Below, piece after piece: positions 17,284 to 26,319 of a stretch of 35,403 nt of DNA. A model generated the notes under the pieces. The model searched no databases. It was not told the origin of the DNA and was given only the letters and a program-made list of their open reading frames with translations. Where the stretch lies: the NCBI GenBank assembly GCA_013286565.1, contig JABDFM010000031.1, forward strand, positions 1-35,403. The letters run 5' to 3'. The stretch is from Bacteroidota bacterium. Its GTDB lineage: Bacteria; Bacteroidota; Bacteroidia; Sphingobacteriales; Sphingobacteriaceae. A program made the position numbers and the translations under genes. Each line of letters starts with the position of its first letter. Position 1 is the stretch's first letter.

Positions 17284-19398
17284 ATGGCAAAAAAGAAAAC
17301 CGATACCGGAACCGATACACCCAAAGAAAATGCCGGTGTACAAAAAGCTAAACCTGCTGCAAAAAAAGCAGTTGCCGAAGCTAAGACCGTAAAAAAAGCA
17401 CCTGCCGCAACGAAAGCGAAAAGCACAACTGCACCAGCAAAAAAATCAAGCTCAACAAATAAAAAAGCCATGCCCATAAGTACCACCAAAAACAGTGTTG
17501 AGGTTTATAGCCGTTTTACAGACTTTGATATAGGCCTGTTTAAATCAGGCAAGCATTATAAGTTGTATGAGAAATTCGGTTCGCATGTGATCGAGGTTAA
17601 TGGGGTGATCGGTACTTATTTTGCTGTTTGGGCTCCAAATGCACAATATATATCCGTTATAGGGAATTTTAACTATTGGGATCGCGGCTCGCACCCCTTG
17701 TTTGTTCGTTGGGATGCCTCAGGCATTTGGGAAGGTTTTATCCCGAACGTGGGTGATGGCGAAACCTATAAATATTATATTAAATCTTCCACAGGTCAGG
17801 ATCTGGAAAAAAGCGACCCGTTCGCTTTGCGTTGGGAAGAACCGCCGCGCACAGCATCCATCATCGCAGATACTTATTATGAGTGGACTGATACTAAATG
17901 GATGAAGGACCGCCACGAGCACAATTCATTAGATAAGCCCTACTCTGTTTACGAGGTGCATATTGGTTCATGGGCACGAAATCCTGAAAGCCCTGATGAG
18001 TTTTATACTTATGAGCAGTTGGCTACTAAATTGGTGCCTTATGTGAAGGATATGGGCTTTACCCACGTGGAGTTTATGCCTATAGCGGAGCATCCGTATT
18101 ACCCAAGCTGGGGATACCAGGTGAGCGGCTATTACGCAGCATCAAGCAGGTATGGTACGCCAAAACAGTTGATGTATTTGATCGAGACCTTCCACAAAGC
18201 AGGTATTGGGGTAATATTGGATTGGGTGCCGTCGCATTTCCCCGGTGATGCACATGCACTGTATGAATTTGACGGTACGCACTTGTATGAGCATGCAGAT
18301 CCACGCAAAGGCTTTCACCCCGACTGGAAGTCCTATATTTTTAACTACGGCCGTAACGAAGTGCGGGCATTCCTGATTAGTAACGCGCTGTTCTGGCTCG
18401 AACGTTATCACATTGATGGCTTGCGGGTTGATGCCGTGGCATCCATGCTTTACCTCGATTATTCGCGTAATCATGGCGAATGGGAGCAAAATCAATACGG
18501 TGGCAATGAAAATCTGGAAGCTATATCATTCCTGAAAGAATTTAACGAAGCCTGTTACAGCAATTTCCCCGATACCCAAACTATAGCGGAAGAATCTACC
18601 TCGTTTACCGGGGTAAGTCGCCCGGTATATTCCGGCGGACTGGGCTTTGGTATGAAATGGATGATGGGATGGATGCACGATACCATCAAATATTTTTCGA
18701 CCGATCCATTATACCGCAGGTATCATCACAACCAGATCACATTTAGTTTGATCTATGCCTTTACCGAAAACTTTATGCTGCCTTTTTCGCATGATGAGGT
18801 GGTATATGGCAAGGGTTCCATGCTGCGTAAAATGCCGGGGGATGAATGGCAGCAGTTTGCTAACCTGCGGCTGGTTTACAGCTATATGTTTACCCATCCT
18901 GGCAGCAAATTATTGTTTATGGGTGCCGAATTCGGGCAGGGGACAGAGTGGAATTATCAACATTCTTTAGACTGGCACGTACTGGAATACCCTAATCACC
19001 AGGGCATACAGGCTGCGGTTAAAACATTGAATAATTTATATAAAACAGAACCCGCCTTGCACGAAAAAAGCTTTGAAGGAAGCGGCTTTGAATGGATAGA
19101 TGGGGGTAATGCAGAAGATTCCATATTGATCTATGGCCGTAAAGGGCACGACCCTAAAAATGACCTGGTCATCGTTCTGAATATGACCCCAAATCCTCAT
19201 CAGGGCTTCCGCGTAGGTGTGCCTGCTGATGGTAAATGGGGAGAAATATTTAATTCGGACGATAAGAAATTCTGGGGAAGCGGTATGAGCAATGCAAAAC
19301 CGATAAAAGCCGAAAAGGAACACTGGCATGGTAAGGATCATTCCATTATTGCTGACCTGCCGCCTTTGGCTGCTGTAGTATTTAAACGGGTTAAATAA
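17284..19398 (+). CDS. glgB: 1,4-alpha-glucan branching enzyme with Lys/Ala-rich N-terminal tail
   Basis: A 704-residue GH13_9 branching enzyme that adds alpha-1,6 branches to the glucan made by GlgE. Residues 1-63 form a low-complexity tail of Lys (17 residues), Ala, Thr and Ser, resembling histone H1-like bacterial tails. The CBM48 domain follows (about 85-195, with GTYFAVWAPNAQYISVIGNFNYWD in its centre region), then the barrel. Catalytic residues are D383 in GLRVDAVASML, E436 in TIAEESTSF and D504 in PFSHDEVVYGK; their spacing equals that of E. coli GlgB (405, 458, 526). Enzyme domains are complete. The tail could be an artefact of start choice, but the ATG at 17284 closely follows the maltokinase stop and the next internal Met (residue 63) would put the start 209 bp after that gene. 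Its function is unknown. Confidence 0.94.
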   Translation: MAKKKTDTGTDTPKENAGVQKAKPAAKKAVAEAKTVKKAPAATKAKSTTAPAKKSSSTNKKAMPISTTKNSVEVYSRFTDFDIGLFKSGKHYKLYEKFGSHVIEVNGVIGTYFAVWAPNAQYISVIGNFNYWDRGSHPLFVRWDASGIWEGFIPNVGDGETYKYYIKSSTGQDLEKSDPFALRWEEPPRTASIIADTYYEWTDTKWMKDRHEHNSLDKPYSVYEVHIGSWARNPESPDEFYTYEQLATKLVPYVKDMGFTHVEFMPIAEHPYYPSWGYQVSGYYAASSRYGTPKQLMYLIETFHKAGIGVILDWVPSHFPGDAHALYEFDGTHLYEHADPRKGFHPDWKSYIFNYGRNEVRAFLISNALFWLERYHIDGLRVDAVASMLYLDYSRNHGEWEQNQYGGNENLEAISFLKEFNEACYSNFPDTQTIAEESTSFTGVSRPVYSGGLGFGMKWMMGWMHDTIKYFSTDPLYRRYHHNQITFSLIYAFTENFMLPFSHDEVVYGKGSMLRKMPGDEWQQFANLRLVYSYMFTHPGSKLLFMGAEFGQGTEWNYQHSLDWHVLEYPNHQGIQAAVKTLNNLYKTEPALHEKSFEGSGFEWIDGGNAEDSILIYGRKGHDPKNDLVIVLNMTPNPHQGFRVGVPADGKWGEIFNSDDKKFWGSGMSNAKPIKAEKEHWHGKDHSIIADLPPLAAVVFKRVK

Positions 19399-19424
19399 GG
19401 CCCGAACATATAGGCTATAAATTT

Positions 19425-19616
19425 ATGAGCTATAAGTTTTTTTATTTATACCTGGCAGGCGGAAGCGTTGCCCTGTTATTGCTTATTTATCAAATAGTCA
19501 CCAGCTATCCCGATATAAGCACAGGTGCCGTTTTGGTCAATGCGATCCCTATTATACTGCTTTATTACCTGGCCTTCAAAGTGCACCGCGAAAAGCAGGA
19601 TAAGGATATGATGTAA
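19425..19616 (+). CDS. Small membrane protein, two predicted TM helices
   Basis: A 63-residue hypothetical protein. Two hydrophobic stretches are visible, about 6-26 (FYLYLAGGSVALLLLIYQIV) and 32-51 (STGAVLVNAIPIILLYYLAF), separated by a short polar loop with SYPDIS. The tail is charged (KVHREKQDKD). It begins 26 bp after glgB and ends 21 bp before the next small gene, so it seems to be part of the same rightward unit. No family was recognised. The short gaps and plausible membrane topology support it as a real gene; a link to glycogen metabolism is not shown by the sequence. Confidence 0.6.
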   Translation: MSYKFFYLYLAGGSVALLLLIYQIVTSYPDISTGAVLVNAIPIILLYYLAFKVHREKQDKDMM

Positions 19617-19637
19617 ACTTTTAATTTTATCATAGCA

Positions 19638-19940
19638 ATGCTTTATTACACACAGATCATTTTTGTTAGAGAGGGTAAGGAAGATCAATTCAATTTGTTT
19701 GAGTCGTACGTGCTTCCATTATTGGCGAAATATAATGGCGTATTGTTATACCGCGTGCGCCCTGAATATAATGCCGTAATAGAAACCACAATTGGTAAAC
19801 CATACGAATTGCACCTGGTATCGTTTCCTACCAGGGAAGATTTTGAGGGGTATAGCAAAGACAACGATCGGTTGAAATATATGGACCTGAAAAATGACTC
19901 GATCGAAAAGGCGATGCTCATCGAAGGTAAATTGTTGTGA
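19638..19940 (+). CDS. Small protein, probable dimeric alpha/beta-barrel (DUF1330/NIPSNAP-like)
   Basis: A 100-residue soluble protein with an alternating strand-helix pattern: MLYYTQIIFVREGKEDQFNLFESYVLPLLAKYNGVLLYRVRP, then a strand YELHLVSFPTREDFEGYSKD and a final helix plus strand. This order, with the phrase EDFEGYSKDNDRL, resembles the ferredoxin-like dimeric barrel of DUF1330/antibiotic-monooxygenase-type proteins. No catalytic residue is recognisable. It follows the small membrane gene by 21 bp and is the last gene before the palindromic element. The fold guess is moderate and the function is unknown. Confidence 0.65.
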   Translation: MLYYTQIIFVREGKEDQFNLFESYVLPLLAKYNGVLLYRVRPEYNAVIETTIGKPYELHLVSFPTREDFEGYSKDNDRLKYMDLKNDSIEKAMLIEGKLL

Positions 19941-20264
19941 TTTGGCAGAGCGATCAGGGCAAACGCATTAAAATTAACTTAATTTCAGGGGGCTCCAATG
20001 GAGCCTAAGCAGGAGATCTGTTATTTTCTATAAACAGGGCACTCCTATGGAGTTTAAATGAATAATGTTAAAACATAAAAATGCTCAGGATGAGCACCCT
20101 GTTTATAGAAAGATTGTTATTAGATTGTTTAGGCTCCATCGGAGCCCCCTATATTGAATATAAAAGTACCCCTATTAGCTGCACCCAAATGATTTTAATG
20201 CGTTTACTCTAGCAGGGCGATCACGCTTGTATCCATTTCACTTTTAATTATTTACATTAGTGTT
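19941..20264. other. 324-bp non-coding gap occupied by a repeat element
   Basis: This gap between the small barrel-protein gene and the S33 lipoprotein gene holds the 245-bp nested palindromic element (19961-20205) with near-identical 12-bp direct repeats at its sides. The last about 40 bp (TTTCACTTTTAATTATTTACATTAG) are AT-rich and probably contain the promoter of the lipoprotein gene. No open frame of note was seen. Confidence 0.6.
19961..20205. repeat. Nested palindromic intergenic element (MITE/REP-like)
   Basis: Three pairs of inverted arms are nested. The outer pair is AAACGCATTAAAAT (19961-19974) with its exact complement at 20192-20205. The middle pair is a 21-nt arm at 19987-20007 against 20130-20150 with one mismatch; each arm is itself a small hairpin (GGCTCC...GGAGCC). 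The inner pair is TTTCTATAAACAGGG (20025-20039) with an exact complement at 20097-20111. A further mini-palindrome, ACTCCTATGGAGT, is at 20041-20053. Direct repeats GCAGAGCGATCA (19945-19956) and GCAGGGCGATCA (20212-20223) flank it. The element carries no gene, so any mobility would need a transposase supplied elsewhere. Confidence 0.75.
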
Positions 20265-21278
20265 ATGAAAAAGCTCCTATATCTTATCCCTTTAGCAATT
20301 GCCTGCCTGTTTTCCTGTAAGCAGCAAAGCAGCCCAACCGTTGCAGAATATTTTGCGCCCGTTGATTCGGGTGTGCAGGTTGCCGGCATTAAAATGGTCA
20401 GCATACAAACTCCAGTTGGTAAATTCCGAGTATGGACAAAGCGCTTTGGCAATAACCCGCGAATAAAAGTTTTGCTTTTGCATGGAGGCCCGGCCATGAC
20501 GCATGAGTATATGGAGTGTTTCGAAAGCTTTTTTCCAAAGGAAGGTTTCGAAATGATTGAATACGACCAGTTAGGTTCATACTACAGTGATCAACCCCGC
20601 GACAGCAGCTTATGGACAACCCCGCGCTTTGTGGAAGAAGTGGAACAGGTGCGCAAAGCATTGAACCTGGATAGCAGTAATTTTTATCTGTTGGGTAACT
20701 CCTGGGGCGGTATCCTTGCCATGGAATATGCTTTGAAATATCAGAAGAACCTGAAAGGATTGATTGTATGCAATATGATGGCAAGCATCCCGGCTTATGA
20801 AAAATATAACCTGGTGCTGAGAAACCAAATGCGCAAATCATTGGTGGATTCGCTGCAAAATTACGAAGCGAAGGGAATGTATAAGGACACCACTTATCAG
20901 TCGCTCGTGATCAAGGAATATTATAACAAGCATTTATGCCGGCTACCCGAATGGCCCGATCCGGTTAACCGTGCTTTTAAACATGTAAATGAGGAAATAT
21001 ATGTAATGATGCAGGGCCCAAGCGAGTTCAAAACAGGTGGCAGGCTGCTGCATTGGGATATAACCAACAGGCTAAAGGAGATCACTATCCCCACACTAAT
21101 GGTTGGAGCCAAATATGATACCATGGACCCCAATTATATGAAATGGATGAGCACGCAGGTAAAAAACGGCAAAAGCCTGTATTGCCCCAACGGCAGCCAT
21201 TTAGCCATGTGGGATGACCAGCAGGTGTTTATGAACGGGGTGATAGGGTTTATAAAGGATGTGGATGTGGGGAAATAA
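20265..21278 (+). CDS. Proline iminopeptidase-like alpha/beta hydrolase, lipoprotein
   Basis: A 337-residue alpha/beta-hydrolase of peptidase family S33 type. The N-terminus is a lipoprotein signal, MKKLLYLIPLAIACLFSC, with lipidation expected at C18, so the enzyme is membrane-anchored in the envelope. Family motifs are LLHGGPAMTHEY (71-82; HGGP forms the oxyanion hole) and GNSWGG with nucleophile S146. Likely partners in the triad are D285 in GAKYD and H312 in NGSHLAMWDD. These match proline iminopeptidases, which remove N-terminal proline from peptides, but related esterases and amidases share the motifs and the exact substrate is unknown. It stands alone, converging on gap across a strong bidirectional terminator. 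Confidence 0.87.
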   Translation: MKKLLYLIPLAIACLFSCKQQSSPTVAEYFAPVDSGVQVAGIKMVSIQTPVGKFRVWTKRFGNNPRIKVLLLHGGPAMTHEYMECFESFFPKEGFEMIEYDQLGSYYSDQPRDSSLWTTPRFVEEVEQVRKALNLDSSNFYLLGNSWGGILAMEYALKYQKNLKGLIVCNMMASIPAYEKYNLVLRNQMRKSLVDSLQNYEAKGMYKDTTYQSLVIKEYYNKHLCRLPEWPDPVNRAFKHVNEEIYVMMQGPSEFKTGGRLLHWDITNRLKEITIPTLMVGAKYDTMDPNYMKWMSTQVKNGKSLYCPNGSHLAMWDDQQVFMNGVIGFIKDVDVGK

Positions 21279-21290
21279 AATTGATTTAAA

Positions 21291-21328
21291 ACAAAAAATG
21301 CCGCAGTCTAAATTGCGGCATTTTTTGT
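21291..21328. terminator. Bidirectional intrinsic terminator
   Basis: The arms ACAAAAAATGCCGCA (21291-21305) and TGCGGCATTTTTTGT (21314-21328) pair perfectly over 15 bp around an 8-nt loop. There is an A-run before and a T-run after the GC core, so it can end transcription in both directions. It lies between the convergent lipoprotein and gap genes, where such a terminator is expected. Confidence 0.9.
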
Positions 21329-21345
21329 TTAGAAAAACAAGATAA

Positions 21346-23195
<1,850 letters not shown>

Positions 23196-23199
23196 TTAT

Positions 23200-24186
23200 T
23201 TAGATAGATAGTATTTCGGCCATCTGCATCAAATCTTCTTCCAATTTAAATTCATGTTGATTAAGCGCTTCTTCAAGGCTTGTTATTTTAATGTGGTTAG
23301 CTTCCAAACCCACCATTTTTTGCGTTTCACCGGCAATGAGTGCATTTACAGCAGCATAACCTAAACGGCTGCCTAAAATCCTGTCAAATGCCGAGGGGCT
23401 GCCCCCGCGCTGCAAGTGCCCCAGTATAGTAACTTTTACATCGTAAAATTTCACTTCTTTCTGAACTACCCTTGCTATATCATAAGCGCCGCCATGCTTG
23501 TCGCCTTCGGCAACAATAACAATGCTCGATGATTTTTTATTGTGTTGCCCGGCTTTCAGGTTTTCGATCAGGTCGTCTATAGCGGTTGTTTTTTCGGGCA
23601 ATAAAATAGCCTCGGCCCCGCATGATATCCCTGCCCGTAAGGCGATTGCTCCAGAGTCACGGCCCATCACCTCAATAAAAAACAAGCGGTCGTGCGCATC
23701 TGCGGTATCGCGGATCTTGTCAATCGCTTCAATAACCGTATTGGTTGCTGTATCAAAACCCAGCGTATAGGTTGATCCGTAAAGGTCGTTATCAATCGTG
23801 CCCGGTACGCCCATTACAGCAATATCCGGGTATCTTTTTGAGAAACGAAGGGCGCCTGTAAAGGTACCATCACCGCCAATTACTACCAGCGCATCAATTT
23901 TTTGCTCCTTTAAATGCTTGTAAGCAGTCTCCATACCCTCATCGGTACGGAAAGGTAAGCAACGGGCCGTTTTTAAGATCGTTCCACCCAGGTTGAGTAT
24001 ATTACTCACTGAACGGGGGGTCATATCATACATATCATTTTCGATAAGTCCCTGATACCCTTTACGGATCCCTACTATTTTTAAACCATTATATATTCCT
24101 GTACGTACAACAGCCCTGATACACGGGTTCATTCCCGGAGCGTCTCCCCCGGATGTTAATACGGCAAGTTTAGAAATTTTATGCAT
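23200..24186 (-). CDS. pfkA: ATP-dependent 6-phosphofructokinase
   Basis: A 328-residue enzyme phosphorylating fructose 6-phosphate to fructose 1,6-bisphosphate. The frame could start at a TTG at 24198, but the ATG at 24186 gives the family-typical N-terminus MHKISKLAVLTSGGDAPGMN. The ATP loop is IGGDGT (103-108), where the Gly after Asp points to ATP rather than pyrophosphate use. The catalytic TIDND is at 130-134 with base D132. MGRDSGA and the fructose-6-phosphate segment LGHLQRGGSPSAFDR are also seen. It is the first gene of a leftward operon with the kinase homologue (4 bp gap) and gap. The divergent Nudix-type regulator gene lies about 130 bp away and may control it. Complete and of normal length. 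Confidence 0.96.
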   Translation of the reverse strand: MHKISKLAVLTSGGDAPGMNPCIRAVVRTGIYNGLKIVGIRKGYQGLIENDMYDMTPRSVSNILNLGGTILKTARCLPFRTDEGMETAYKHLKEQKIDALVVIGGDGTFTGALRFSKRYPDIAVMGVPGTIDNDLYGSTYTLGFDTATNTVIEAIDKIRDTADAHDRLFFIEVMGRDSGAIALRAGISCGAEAILLPEKTTAIDDLIENLKAGQHNKKSSSIVIVAEGDKHGGAYDIARVVQKEVKFYDVKVTILGHLQRGGSPSAFDRILGSRLGYAAVNALIAGETQKMVGLEANHIKITSLEEALNQHEFKLEEDLMQMAEILSI

Positions 24187-24222
24187 TTTTGGCAACAATA
24201 TTTTCGGCTACTAAGATAGTGT

Positions 24223-24235
24223 GTGTATATTACAC
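24223..24235. promoter_or_regulatory. Small palindrome between pfkA and the Nudix regulator
   Basis: GTGTA-TAT-TACAC is a 13-bp inverted repeat in the divergent intergenic region, about 37 bp upstream of the pfkA ATG. It is placed well for an operator of the glycolytic operon. The arms are short, so chance occurrence is possible. Confidence 0.3.
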
Positions 24236-24316
24236 CATTGAATTTTATTTTATTTTTTTTATATTCGGGAATTCGAACCATTATCTTTAGACCGTAAACC
24301 CTAAATAATTTATCTT

Positions 24317-25027
24317 TTGGAAGTAAAGTTACCTACATTTAATTCAGTATTCTCAATTGACTGCGTAATATTTGGTTTTGAGGCAGGCGAACTTAAAATA
24401 TTACTGATTGAGCGGAATGAAGAGCCTTATAAAGATTGGCTCGCCTTACCTGGTTACATAGTTGAACAGGATGAGAGTATCGACGATGCTGCTGAACGTA
24501 TATTGTATGAACTTACCGGTTTGCGCGACCTGCACATGCAACAGTTCCATACTTTTGGTGAAGTAAACCGACATCCGCAAGGACGTGTGATAACGGTTGC
24601 TTACTATGCGTTGATCCGCATTAACGGGCAAAAAGAGCTCCGCCCTATCACCCAGTATGCCCGTAAAGCTTTCTGGCACCCTGTAAATGAGTTGCCCAAA
24701 CTGGCATTTGACCACAGTGAGATATTTAAAACGGGCTTTAATAAAATACGCCGCAGGCTAAATTATCAGCCTATTGCTTTTGAACTGCTGCCCGAGAAAT
24801 TCACCCTCACTCAATTGCAATTGCTTTATGAAGCTGTGTTAAGCAAAAAACTGGATAAAAGAAACTTCAGGAAAAAGATGCTGAGCTACGGCTTTTTGAA
24901 AGAACTTGACGAAAAACAAAAAGGGGTATCATACCGCGCAGCAAAACTGTATAAGTTTGATCGCCGCAAATACGCTAAGATATTCCAGAACGAGATTAAC
25001 CTCGAAAATAAAGGAAGGGTTGTTTAA
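24317..25027 (+). CDS. Nudix-domain transcriptional regulator (NrtR/AraR-like)
   Basis: A 236-residue regulator with an N-terminal Nudix fold (about 8-140) and a C-terminal winged helix (about 155-225: FTLTQLQLLYEAVL...FRKKMLSYGFLKEL...YRAAKLYKFDRRKY). This fusion defines the NrtR family, whose Bacteroidota members control sugar metabolism by sensing sugars or phosphorylated metabolites. The Nudix box (46-69, GYIVEQDESIDDAAERILYE, then LTGL) keeps only part of the REUxEExGU core; two of the three expected Glu are Ile and Leu, so hydrolase activity is probably lost and ligand sensing remains. The start is a TTG at 24317; an in-frame stop lies just upstream and no ATG fits, so TTG is the best choice. 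It is divergent from pfkA and converges on the second kinase. Confidence 0.88.
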   Translation: MEVKLPTFNSVFSIDCVIFGFEAGELKILLIERNEEPYKDWLALPGYIVEQDESIDDAAERILYELTGLRDLHMQQFHTFGEVNRHPQGRVITVAYYALIRINGQKELRPITQYARKAFWHPVNELPKLAFDHSEIFKTGFNKIRRRLNYQPIAFELLPEKFTLTQLQLLYEAVLSKKLDKRNFRKKMLSYGFLKELDEKQKGVSYRAAKLYKFDRRKYAKIFQNEINLENKGRVV

Positions 25028-25030
25028 AGA

Positions 25031-25104
25031 AGTCTTGAGTTCTGAATCTTAAGTCGTGAGTTATTACTTTTTAACTCACGACTCAGAACTTAAAACTTAT
25101 AACT
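25031..25104. repeat. Palindrome built from heptamer repeats, probable terminator between convergent genes
   Basis: The left arm (25031-25065) reads as consecutive 7-mers AGTCTTG, AGTTCTG, AATCTTA, AGTCGTG, AGTTATT. The right arm, read on the minus strand from 25104, gives AGTTATA, AGTTTTA, AGTTCTG, AGTCGTG, AGTTA. Most fit AGTYNTR. A perfect 12-bp stem forms between 25052-25063 and 25072-25083 around an 8-nt loop, with an extra outer pairing of AGTTCTGA (25038-25045) with 25083-25090. The right arm overlaps the last codons and stop of the kinase gene. It probably terminates both convergent genes, though it has no long U-run. Confidence 0.75.
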
Positions 25105-25957
25105 GGCTTGGGGCCAGGTCTAAATGATATTTAACCAGGTTATCTATAGGCGAACGGATAATGTTGCCCACTACCATTCCGTTTTCTGTTACTACTTCCT
25201 CCAGCACATTTCTGAAATTGTAGCCAACAGAACCGATACAATTAAAAGTATATTTCTGGTAGTCAGGATAGTGGGTTACCAAATTGCGGAAAAAATCTTC
25301 GAACGATGTGCGCACCAAATTTCTCGAATATTCAATATGCACAGGGTTATCATATACAAATTTGCTAAAGCTGGCGCAAAAGCGGTTTGCACGCGGCTGT
25401 GTATAAACCTGTTCATTTACATCATCAGGGGTAAGTTTGTAAGTATCCCAGAAAAGTTTTCGAACGGGCTCAGGCATATAACCCCTTAAATAATCAACAA
25501 GTAGTTTTTTGCCGATATAGCATCCGCTACCCTCATCGCCTAAAATGTAAGCTCCTGAATCGATATTGCTTATTACTTCTCGTCCATTGTAAATACAAGT
25601 ATTTGTTCCGGTACCTAAAATAGCTGCAAAACCCTCACTGGTGCCCAGTAAAGCCCTGGCGGCTGCCAGTAGATCGTGGCCAATGTAAACCCTTGCATTG
25701 GTAAAAACGGCTTTCATCGCTTCCGCAACAATGTTGCGCATGTCATCAGTTGAGCAACCTGCACCATAATAATTTACTTCGGTTATTTCCTTCTTCTCCA
25801 GGTCGGTTGGCAGGTTCTCCATCAACGACTGTACAATGTAGGCTGTGCTTGAAAAATAAGGGTTATAACCCTCGGTGTTGAAATACACTTTTTTACCTTC
25901 TTCGGTAACTAAACACCAATTGGTCTTAGTGGAGCCACCGTCAGCAATTATGATCAT
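25097..25957 (-). CDS. BadF/BadG/NAGK-type sugar kinase
   Basis: A 286-residue ASKHA-fold kinase. The phosphate-1 loop is intact (residues 6-14, DGGSTKTNW), phosphate-2 is ILGTGTNTCIYNG, and GDEGSGCYIG plus FNCIGSVGYNF complete the nucleotide site. The likely base is the Asp of IGHDLLAAARA. The family includes N-acetylglucosamine kinases and glucosamine kinases; the precise amino sugar or sugar substrate cannot be read. It is the intact paralogue of the degenerate protein at 22347-23195. It converges on the Nudix regulator gene across the heptamer-repeat palindrome. Its upstream region has a perfect -7 box and a 21-bp palindrome, so it seems to be individually regulated. Confidence 0.88.
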   Translation of the reverse strand: MIIIADGGSTKTNWCLVTEEGKKVYFNTEGYNPYFSSTAYIVQSLMENLPTDLEKKEITEVNYYGAGCSTDDMRNIVAEAMKAVFTNARVYIGHDLLAAARALLGTSEGFAAILGTGTNTCIYNGREVISNIDSGAYILGDEGSGCYIGKKLLVDYLRGYMPEPVRKLFWDTYKLTPDDVNEQVYTQPRANRFCASFSKFVYDNPVHIEYSRNLVRTSFEDFFRNLVTHYPDYQKYTFNCIGSVGYNFRNVLEEVVTENGMVVGNIIRSPIDNLVKYHLDLAPSQL

Positions 25958-25993
25958 AAATTAAGTTTATCTAAAAAATTGGTTAAAAGTAGG

Positions 25994-26010
25994 ATTTACT
26001 TATTGTAAAT
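25994..26010. promoter_or_regulatory. Palindrome in the kinase leader
   Basis: ATTTAC-TTATT-GTAAAT is a perfect 6+5+6 inverted repeat about 40 bp upstream of the kinase start codon and downstream of the predicted transcription start. It may be a second operator site next to the 21-bp palindrome. AT-rich surroundings raise the chance of coincidence. Confidence 0.3.
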
Positions 26011-26017
26011 AAAACAC

Positions 26018-26038
26018 TTTGTATTTTAAAAATACAAA
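26018..26038. promoter_or_regulatory. 21-bp palindrome at the kinase promoter
   Basis: The arms TTTGTATTTT and AAAATACAAA are perfectly complementary with one base (A) between them. The site lies immediately downstream of the predicted minus-strand transcription start, a position where a repressor could block the polymerase. The Nudix regulator encoded nearby is one candidate binder; this is inference. Confidence 0.5.
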
Positions 26039-26047
26039 AAAGTGGCA

Positions 26048-26055
26048 CAAAGGTA
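26048..26055 (-). promoter_or_regulatory. Bacteroidota -7 box for the BadF-type kinase gene
   Basis: Read on the minus strand this is TACCTTTG, matching TAnnTTTG at all fixed positions. The -33 element is weak (a T-run about 23 bp further upstream). Predicted transcription start is near 26042, with a leader of about 85 nt. Confidence 0.45.
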
Positions 26056-26319
26056 AATATTATTCCTGTTTTATATATAAAAAGTCTCATTTTCAAGCGA
26101 ATAAATTTGTTGTGTATTTTGATATAATTAAGAATTTTTCAATATTTTTTTAAAAAACAAGGTTTACATATAACATAAAATACAGATTTGAATCAGGTCA
26201 TCGGCTTTATGTATTTACATAGATCAGGGGGGCGTTAAATTTGTTAACAATAGGTTATTGAAGAAAATCATTTACTTTTTTGAGCGGATTTATGCATATT
26301 TGCACCGCGAAAAGCGCAA

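Larger units (their letters stand above)
25958..26319. other. AT-rich intergenic regulatory region between kinase and tRNA-Arg
   Basis: These 362 bp contain no credible open frame. Near the kinase side are a -7 box and two palindromes (listed separately). The middle (26060-26220) is mostly A/T runs without clear structure. Near the tRNA, CATATTTG at 26295-26302 resembles a -7 box and would place a start about 10 nt before the tRNA. Confidence 0.6.
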
